DNA from: Thiotrichaceae bacterium
GTDB taxonomy: Bacteria > Pseudomonadota > Gammaproteobacteria > Thiotrichales > Thiotrichaceae
Assembly: GCA_027024625.1 (NCBI GenBank)
Contig: JALVRY010000310.1
Location: forward strand, 1 to 12,462
Direction of reading: 5' to 3'
DNA: 12,462 nucleotides
The translations under genes and the position numbers were made by a program. This document shows, piece after piece, positions 7,696 through 12,462 of this stretch (its first letter is position 1; the number at the start of each line of letters is the position of its first letter). The notes beneath the pieces were generated by a model. The model saw only the letters and a list, made by a program, of their open reading frames with translations. It had not been told where the DNA came from and did no database searches.

Positions 7696-8430
7696 TCAAT
7701 ATGGATTTCTAGTATGCTGCTTTCGCCACAGCATCATCAATAAGAACCCTACAATGGCTCCACCAATATGAGCAAAGTGAGCAATACCACCACCGAAGAT
7801 CGAGAAGCCTGTCACTCCTGAGAATAAATCTAGAGCAAGTAAGGCAGGGACGAAATACTTAGCCGCGATGGGATAAGGGATAAATAGAAAAATTAGCTTG
7901 CTGTTAGGAAATAGCATCGCATAGGCAACCAACACGCCATAAATAGCTCCCGATGCACCGATAACAGGTATATGGTATAGGCTGTAAAATTCTGAAAGTT
8001 TTTCGGCGGATAGGCTGGTTAAGGTAGGGCTGTATTCCCCTGATATTAAAAGTATTTTAATATCATCAATGCTGAACCCGCTATTCAATAGTTCTGCCTG
8101 AAGAGCACTAAATTGATACATATTGATTAGTGTGTAGATAACACCTGCGCCAATACCTGTCGCAAAATAGAAGAAAAGAAAGCGGTTTTTCCCCCACGCC
8201 TGCTCTAGTGCGGAGCCAAACATCCACAAAGCCAGCATGTTAAAGGCAAGGTGCATGATGCTACCATGCATAAACATACTGCTAATAAACTGCCAAATGG
8301 CAAATTTATTATTCTCTGGATGATACAGAGCCAATGCATCTTGAAGGTTAATGCCATTTCTTGTGCTCATAAAGAACATAATGACATTGATGATGATTAT
8401 TGTGGTTGTGGCAGTAGTGAGTTTATTCAT
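7696..8430 (-). CDS. rhomboid family intramembrane serine protease
   Basis: 244 residues from the chosen ATG, a polytopic inner-membrane protease that cleaves helices of membrane substrates. Rhomboid hallmarks, numbered from this start: the HGSxxHLxxN motif in the second span (His55, His60, Asn64), WMFGSALEQAWG of the first loop, the catalytic Ser160 in GASGAIYG and the catalytic His221 in AHFAHIGGA in the last core span. About six membrane segments are visible. A hydrophilic insert of roughly 50 residues, longer than in GlpG, lies just before the GASGA helix. An in-frame TTG at 8478 would add 16 residues and bring the start to 8 bases after the upstream gene; neither start has a good ribosome site, and the ATG is preferred because family members start shortly before the first span. 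Probably co-transcribed with the gene at 8487-9101. Confidence 0.93.
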   Translation of the reverse strand: MNKLTTATTTIIIINVIMFFMSTRNGINLQDALALYHPENNKFAIWQFISSMFMHGSIMHLAFNMLALWMFGSALEQAWGKNRFLFFYFATGIGAGVIYTLINMYQFSALQAELLNSGFSIDDIKILLISGEYSPTLTSLSAEKLSEFYSLYHIPVIGASGAIYGVLVAYAMLFPNSKLIFLFIPYPIAAKYFVPALLALDLFSGVTGFSIFGGGIAHFAHIGGAIVGFLLMMLWRKQHTRNPY

Positions 8431-8486
8431 GTTGGCATGATAGCGTAAATTTATACCGATGGCTCTTATAGCGAGCAACTCAGCTA

Positions 8487-9101
8487 TTAGTTTGCTGCTA
8501 ATGCCTTCTCATAAATTTTGCGGGATAATTTAGAAAGTTCGCTATCACTGATGATTTTTTCTTGATGCAAAAAGGCGAGGTGTTGGCTGTATAACTCGAT
8601 TCTTTCAGAAAGTGAGTTGGCTTTATTTTCTTCAAAGCCATCAATTCTTTGGTTTAGAATTTTAATAAACTCTTGGAATAGAATTTTGTTGGGATTGTTA
8701 TTCCAGAGGTAAAGGTAATGCTCGTTAGTGTAAGCATTGCGATAGATCACTAAGTTGGATGTATTTGCAAAAAACTGGTAGATAGCAAAGATTGCGAAAC
8801 AAACCACAAATAAGGTCAATATCTGTAGCAAAGGCATATTGTATTCTTTCGAAAACCAATAGCTAAATATACTCAAAGCAATGAGGATAATGCTATTGAT
8901 CAGCCATTTTAATGAAAAAGTGCGGCTGGTAGCAGGTGAGCCTTGTAATAATTCTAAAGGGATTGTTGTAGAGTCTTTTCTAAACAGTGATTGCTCGTTA
9001 ATGGTCAGAGTTTTATGTCCATCAAGTATGAGCTCACGAACCCCAAAAGGAAAATGATGTTGCTTTAGTGTAACTGGAGAGCTGTTGTTTGCGTTGTTCA
9101 T
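8487..9101 (-). CDS. two-TM protein of unknown function, possible split PH-like fold with SHOCT-like tail
   Basis: 204 residues, not recognised as a named family. A short Asn-rich start leads into a beta-rich segment (ELILDGHKTLTINEQSLF, 23-40; TTIPLELLQ, 45-53). Two adjacent membrane spans follow (about 65-83 and 90-112) with a very short loop, so both ends should face the same side. After them come LVIYRNAYTNEHYLYLW (117-133) and a helix FQEFIKILNQRI, which together with the N-terminal strands resemble a pleckstrin-like domain interrupted by a membrane hairpin (inference). The C-terminal LAFLHQEKIISDSELSKL (175-192) resembles a SHOCT-type short helical domain. No signal peptide and one Cys. 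The upstream ribosome site is weak. It directly precedes the rhomboid gene on the same strand, 8 to 56 bases away, so a functional link such as partner or substrate is possible. Confidence 0.7.
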   Translation of the reverse strand: MNNANNSSPVTLKQHHFPFGVRELILDGHKTLTINEQSLFRKDSTTIPLELLQGSPATSRTFSLKWLINSIILIALSIFSYWFSKEYNMPLLQILTLFVVCFAIFAIYQFFANTSNLVIYRNAYTNEHYLYLWNNNPNKILFQEFIKILNQRIDGFEENKANSLSERIELYSQHLAFLHQEKIISDSELSKLSRKIYEKALAAN

Positions 9102-9269
9102 ATGTTTTTATTCATTATGTGTCTACACAGTAATTTGAAGTGTATTTCATGTAATGAAAATATGTGTTTTCTTCCCGACAGGTAGTCTGATATTTAGGAG
9201 ATATGCACCTTTCTCTACGCTATACTCCCTCTCCTTGTTTTAAAGTGATTCCCAGAATAGGAAAATAGT

Positions 9270-11546
9270 ATGTCAATAGCCCAGCTCATTGCTCAAGAAT
9301 TATCTGTTAACACAAAACAAGTGGATACGGTTATTTCACTATTAGACGAAGGCTCTACTGTTCCTTTTATCGCTCGTTATCGAAAAGAAAAAACGGGAGG
9401 ATTAGATGATGGTCAGCTCAGAATGTTAGATGAGCGTTTGCAATATCTTCGAGAGTTGCATAAACGAAGAGAAAGCATATTTAAAGCCATCGAAGAGCAA
9501 GGCAAGCTAAGCGATGAGCTAAAGGCAAAGCTAAATAAAGTACAAACACGAACTGAATTGGAAGACCTCTATTTACCTTACAAACGTAAGCGTAGAACAA
9601 AAGCACAAATGGCTCGAGAAGCAGGATTAGAACCTTTAGCCAATGCTCTGCTAGCTAATGCAAATTTAGACCCAGAAACTGAAGCGACAAAATTCTTAAA
9701 TCCAGAGAAAGGGATTGCAGATACTAAAGCAGCGTTAGATGGAGCAAGACAAATCTTAATGGAGCAATTTGCTGAGAACCCCAGCTTGATTGGTGAACTA
9801 CGCGACTATCTATGGGGTAACGGTGTGCTTACTGCGAAGGTGTTAAAGGGAAAAGAATCAGAAGGTGAAAAATTTAAAGATTATTTTGAATATCAAGAAA
9901 TGATCAAGAAAATCCCCTCACATCGAGCATTAGCTTTATTTCGCGGTCGAGCAGAAAAAATTCTGAGTTTAAATTTGGATGTGAATGTAGAAACAGGGCA
10001 GGCTCATCCCTGTCAAGAAAAAATTGCTCACAGCTACGGCATAAAAGATCAAAATAGAGCGGCGGATGATTGGTTATTAGATACAGTTCGTTGGGCGTGG
10101 AAAGTCAAAATACACAGTAAACTAGATATTGATTTAAAGATGCGGTTACGAGAACAGGCCGAACAAGAAGCAATTAATGTGTTTTCTCAAAATTTAAGTG
10201 ATCTCTTACTTGCCGCCCCAGCAGGAGATAAAGCAACAATGGGCTTAGACCCCGGTATTCGTACTGGGGTAAAAGTTGCAGTCGTTGATGGTACAGGTAA
10301 ATTATTAGATACGGCGACGATTTATCCACATCAGCCACGTAACCAATGGGATCAATCTATTGAAACTCTAAACCGTCTAGCAAAGCGTCATAATGTTGAA
10401 TTAGTGAGTATTGGTAATGGCACAGCATCAAGAGAAACCGATAAGCTAGTTGCGGATTTGCTCAAGCGTTATCCTGATTTGAAACTAGCAAAACTGATTA
10501 CCTCAGAAGCAGGTGCGTCAGTTTATTCTGCTTCAGAACTTGCAGCTAAGGAATTTCCAGAATTAGATGTTTCATTGCGAGGTGCGGTTTCAATTGCTAG
10601 ACGTTTGCAAGACCCATTAGCAGAATTGGTGAAAATTGAACCTAAAGCTATTGGTGTTGGGCAATATCAGCATGATGTAAATCAAGTGCAACTCTCACGC
10701 TCACTGGATTCCACAATCGAAGACTGTGTGAATAAAGTGGGTGTCGATGTGAATACTGCATCTGCCGCCTTGCTTTCACATATTGCAGGGCTAAATTTGG
10801 GTTTAGCTGAGAATATCATCGCTTATCGTGATGAAAATGGGGCGTTTACTAACCGTAAAGACTTGAAAAAAGTAAAGCGTTTAGGCCCTAAAGCCTTTGA
10901 ACAGGCAGCTGGTTTTTTGCGTATCCGAAATGGTGAAAATCCGTTAGATGCCTCTGCCGTCCACCCCGAAGCTTATAAAGTCGTGGCTAAAGTGGCACAA
11001 GCGACAGGAACAAAGTTGGAAGATCTAATTGGACAGTCTGCCTTGATTAAAAGTTTGAATCCCAGAGATTATGTGGATGATAATTTTGGACTGCCAACCA
11101 TCAAAGACATTCTAGCCGAACTTGATAAACCCGGTCGTGATCCGCGTCCTGAGTTTGTCACAGCAAGTTTTAAAGAGGGTGTCGATAGTATTACTGACTT
11201 ATATGAAGATATGTTGCTAGAAGGTGTCGTGAGTAATGTCACCAACTTTGGTGCTTTTGTTGATATAGGCGTACATCAGGATGGCTTAGTGCATATATCA
11301 CAATTAGCAGATCGCTTTGTAAAAGATCCGCGAGATGTGGTGAAAGCAGGGGATGTCGTAAAGGTTAAAGTGCAAGAGGTCGATATAAAACGCAAGCGAA
11401 TTGCCCTGACGATGAAGTTATCGGAAGCCAAGGCAACAGCGAGTAAATCTAAACCCAAAAGCAGACCTACGAATAACTCAAGCAATAAGGCAAGCTATTC
11501 AAGCGGTAACTCCGCAATGGCAGATGCGTTTAGGCGAGCGAGATAA
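9270..11546 (+). CDS. tex: Tex, S1-domain RNA-binding protein
   Basis: 758 residues, slightly shorter than typical Tex proteins (about 770-785). Tex is a conserved cytoplasmic nucleic-acid-binding protein related to eukaryotic Spt6 and linked to transcription and stress tolerance; its precise role is not settled. Domains in order: the N-terminal helical Tex block with [17 protein letters not shown] (31-47) and [19 protein letters not shown] (97-115); the YqgF/RuvX-like domain starting [11 protein letters not shown] (325-335) with [11 protein letters not shown] (381-391); the conserved [10 protein letters not shown] (461-470); tandem helix-hairpin-helix motifs from about 490 to 560; and a C-terminal S1 domain [17 protein letters not shown] (651-667) to IALTMKL (711-717), ending in a basic, Ser/Asn-rich tail. 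AGGA eight bases before the ATG supports the start. A -10-like TATACT lies at 9221-9226 without a clear -35. It converges on the next gene with a 10-bp gap. Confidence 0.97.
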   Translation: MSIAQLIAQELSVNTKQVDTVISLLDEGSTVPFIARYRKEKTGGLDDGQLRMLDERLQYLRELHKRRESIFKAIEEQGKLSDELKAKLNKVQTRTELEDLYLPYKRKRRTKAQMAREAGLEPLANALLANANLDPETEATKFLNPEKGIADTKAALDGARQILMEQFAENPSLIGELRDYLWGNGVLTAKVLKGKESEGEKFKDYFEYQEMIKKIPSHRALALFRGRAEKILSLNLDVNVETGQAHPCQEKIAHSYGIKDQNRAADDWLLDTVRWAWKVKIHSKLDIDLKMRLREQAEQEAINVFSQNLSDLLLAAPAGDKATMGLDPGIRTGVKVAVVDGTGKLLDTATIYPHQPRNQWDQSIETLNRLAKRHNVELVSIGNGTASRETDKLVADLLKRYPDLKLAKLITSEAGASVYSASELAAKEFPELDVSLRGAVSIARRLQDPLAELVKIEPKAIGVGQYQHDVNQVQLSRSLDSTIEDCVNKVGVDVNTASAALLSHIAGLNLGLAENIIAYRDENGAFTNRKDLKKVKRLGPKAFEQAAGFLRIRNGENPLDASAVHPEAYKVVAKVAQATGTKLEDLIGQSALIKSLNPRDYVDDNFGLPTIKDILAELDKPGRDPRPEFVTASFKEGVDSITDLYEDMLLEGVVSNVTNFGAFVDIGVHQDGLVHISQLADRFVKDPRDVVKAGDVVKVKVQEVDIKRKRIALTMKLSEAKATASKSKPKSRPTNNSSNKASYSSGNSAMADAFRRAR

Positions 11547-11556
11547 CATTTGCGGT

Positions 11557-12075
11557 TTAATTCAACAACACAGTTGCCGTTTTTCGCGGCAGTTCGTTTG
11601 GGATTTCGTGCTGTTTAAGATAAGAATTTGTTTTGACACTAATTAATCCCTTGGGTAATTGTTGTTTCCAAACCATATTTTTGCCATTGAAACTAAAGGT
11701 GTCGATCATTAGATAGCGTTTGTTGTTTGCACTACTACTTTCCATCATGACGACAACATCTGCTTGATCATCATTATTTATATCTTCAACAACAACCTCT
11801 GTAATTTGCCCTACCATCGGTCTACTCATGGCGGAAATAAGTTTGGGTGTGTTTTTGGTGTAGACTTTAATATGATATTGTTCAGCAGTATCCAGTGAGT
11901 TATTACTTTGAGAAATAACCTCGACCGTGTACTCATCGGAAAGAGAAATTTCTTGTCGATAGCTATGAGGATGGCTGGCTGCGAAAGAGGCGGTTTGGTT
12001 GCTACTTGCGAGTAATAATGTCATTACAAGCAATCTAGAACCTTGAGTAAATCTATTTTTCGTTTCTTTTGTCAT
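11557..12075 (-). CDS. secreted protein of unknown function with a calcium-loop-like motif
   Basis: 172 residues, not recognised. The N-terminus has Lys/Arg residues, a hydrophobic core (RLLVMTLLLA, 14-23) and small residues with a plausible signal peptidase I site after Ala32 (TASFA), so the mature protein of about 140 residues should be exported. The mature part is rich in beta-strand pattern and has no cysteine. DINNDDQADVVVMM (98-111) has the spacing Asp98, Asn100, Asp102, Asp106, as in the DxNxD-type calcium loops of dockerin and FG-GAP repeats; the nearby EVVVEDIN and YLMIDTFSFNGK strands agree with such a fold (inference). The start is supported by GGAGGAG four bases before the ATG. 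It stands alone on the minus strand, convergent with tex, and its upstream region carries a 10-bp tandem repeat at 12161-12180 that may be an operator. Confidence 0.75.
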   Translation of the reverse strand: MTKETKNRFTQGSRLLVMTLLLASSNQTASFAASHPHSYRQEISLSDEYTVEVISQSNNSLDTAEQYHIKVYTKNTPKLISAMSRPMVGQITEVVVEDINNDDQADVVVMMESSSANNKRYLMIDTFSFNGKNMVWKQQLPKGLISVKTNSYLKQHEIPNELPRKTATVLLN

Positions 12076-12160
12076 GACTCTCCTCCATGAGAGGCTATGG
12101 GGCAGCCCATTATTTTGTGTATGTGTGAACCAAATACAGAATTAATGATGCTGTCTTAAA

Positions 12161-12180
12161 AAAGTAACATAAAGTAACAA
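12161..12180. promoter_or_regulatory. tandem 10-bp repeat, candidate operator
   Basis: AAAGTAACAT is followed directly by AAAGTAACAA, two copies one helical turn apart, in the divergent gap between the secreted-protein gene and ffs. On the minus strand they read as two TGTTACTTT units about 85 bases before the secreted-protein ATG. Ten-base direct repeats with a GTAAC core resemble sites of OmpR-family response regulators. No regulator is visible in the window, so this is suggestive only. Confidence 0.35.
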
Positions 12181-12338
12181 TTATTCCACAAGTCTAGCAT
12201 ATAAACTGAATCCTTGCTTAATAGTTGGTCATTTTTTGATATTGAATATTTTTATCAGAATTTAATTGAGCCTATGGGATATTTGCTTCATAATCGCCGC
12301 TCAACGCTTAGCTGGATAATCGAATTCCAGTATCTATG

Positions 12339-12448
12339 GAGACCTGCATTGGTTCCCTCGCGACGAGAAGCTGCAAACCCAGCCAGGCCCGGAAGGGAGC
12401 AACTGTAGTGGTGGATTCGGGTGCCGAGGTGTGGCTGATGTGGGTCGC
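12339..12448 (+). ncRNA. ffs: signal recognition particle RNA (4.5S RNA)
   Basis: The RNA core of the bacterial signal recognition particle, bound by Ffh, which targets ribosomes making membrane proteins to FtsY. The invariant domain IV is present at 12384-12401: CAGGCCCGGAAGGGAGCA, with the GGAA tetraloop (12391-12394) closed by CCC/GGG and flanked by the symmetric and asymmetric internal loops that bind the Ffh M domain. The ends close the long helix: GACCTGCAT (12341-12349) pairs with ATGTGGGTC (12438-12446) over nine positions including wobbles. The size, about 110 bases, fits the short Gram-negative form without an Alu domain. Exact ends are estimated from pairing. dnaX commonly follows in proteobacteria and may begin just right of the window. 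No firm promoter was found; a weak TATCTA (12331-12336) precedes it. Confidence 0.95.
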
Positions 12449-12462
12449 CACCATTTCCGTTG

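Noticed and set aside
8431..8478. TTG-initiated extension of the rhomboid protein
   Set aside because: Possible because it lies close to the upstream gene, but TTG is a rare start without a ribosome site here, and the ATG at 8430 gives a more typical N-terminus. Kept only as an alternative.
12214..12408. Plus-strand open frame of 64 codons at the right end
   Set aside because: It runs into the conserved core of the SRP RNA, has no ribosome site and no recognisable protein; ffs explains the conserved part.

Overview
The window is an AT-rich stretch (roughly 40% GC by eye) of a gammaproteobacterial chromosome. This rests on the gene order hflK-hflC-yjeT(DUF2065)-hisZ-purA, a short 4.5S-type SRP RNA at the right edge, and the protein types. 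HisZ implies that the organism uses the short, HisZ-dependent form of ATP phosphoribosyltransferase. I cannot name genus or species; a Thiotrichales-like or other AT-rich marine gammaproteobacterium would fit. Almost everything is ordinary chromosomal housekeeping, and I see no phage, insertion sequence, CRISPR array or tRNA.

Left part (1-1276): the 3' end of rsmD (16S rRNA methyltransferase) runs off the left edge. A 243-bp gene-free gap follows, with three copies of a 20-bp repeat arranged so that two mutually exclusive hairpins are possible. Next is a SYLF/Ysc84-type lipoprotein gene, which converges on purA across a 32-bp perfect palindrome that probably ends the purA transcript.

Middle left (1277-6346): a minus-strand cluster, transcribed hflK > hflC > yjeT > hisZ > purA. 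HflK and HflC are the inner-membrane SPFH pair that modulates FtsH. YjeT is a small membrane protein. HisZ is the regulatory subunit of the first histidine enzyme and PurA the first committed enzyme of AMP synthesis. hflK, hflC and yjeT are tightly coupled (1-nt gap, then 11-nt overlap). The hisZ and purA junctions each hold stem-loops that may separate the messages.

Middle right (6417-9101): a uracil-DNA glycosylase superfamily gene and an endonuclease I family gene are divergent with only 30 bp between their start codons. The nuclease has no signal peptide, unlike usual EndA proteins. A minus-strand pair follows: an unrecognised two-TM protein, then a rhomboid protease with a long inserted loop.

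Right part (9270-12462): tex (RNA-binding S1 protein), a convergent gene for a secreted protein of unknown function with a calcium-loop-like motif, a promoter region with a 10-bp tandem repeat, and the SRP RNA gene ffs, which in many proteobacteria lies just upstream of dnaX.

The most interesting leads are the competing-hairpin repeat block (336-550), the signal-less endonuclease paired with an atypical glycosylase, and the split-PH/SHOCT-like protein next to the rhomboid. None amounts to a demonstrated new system.
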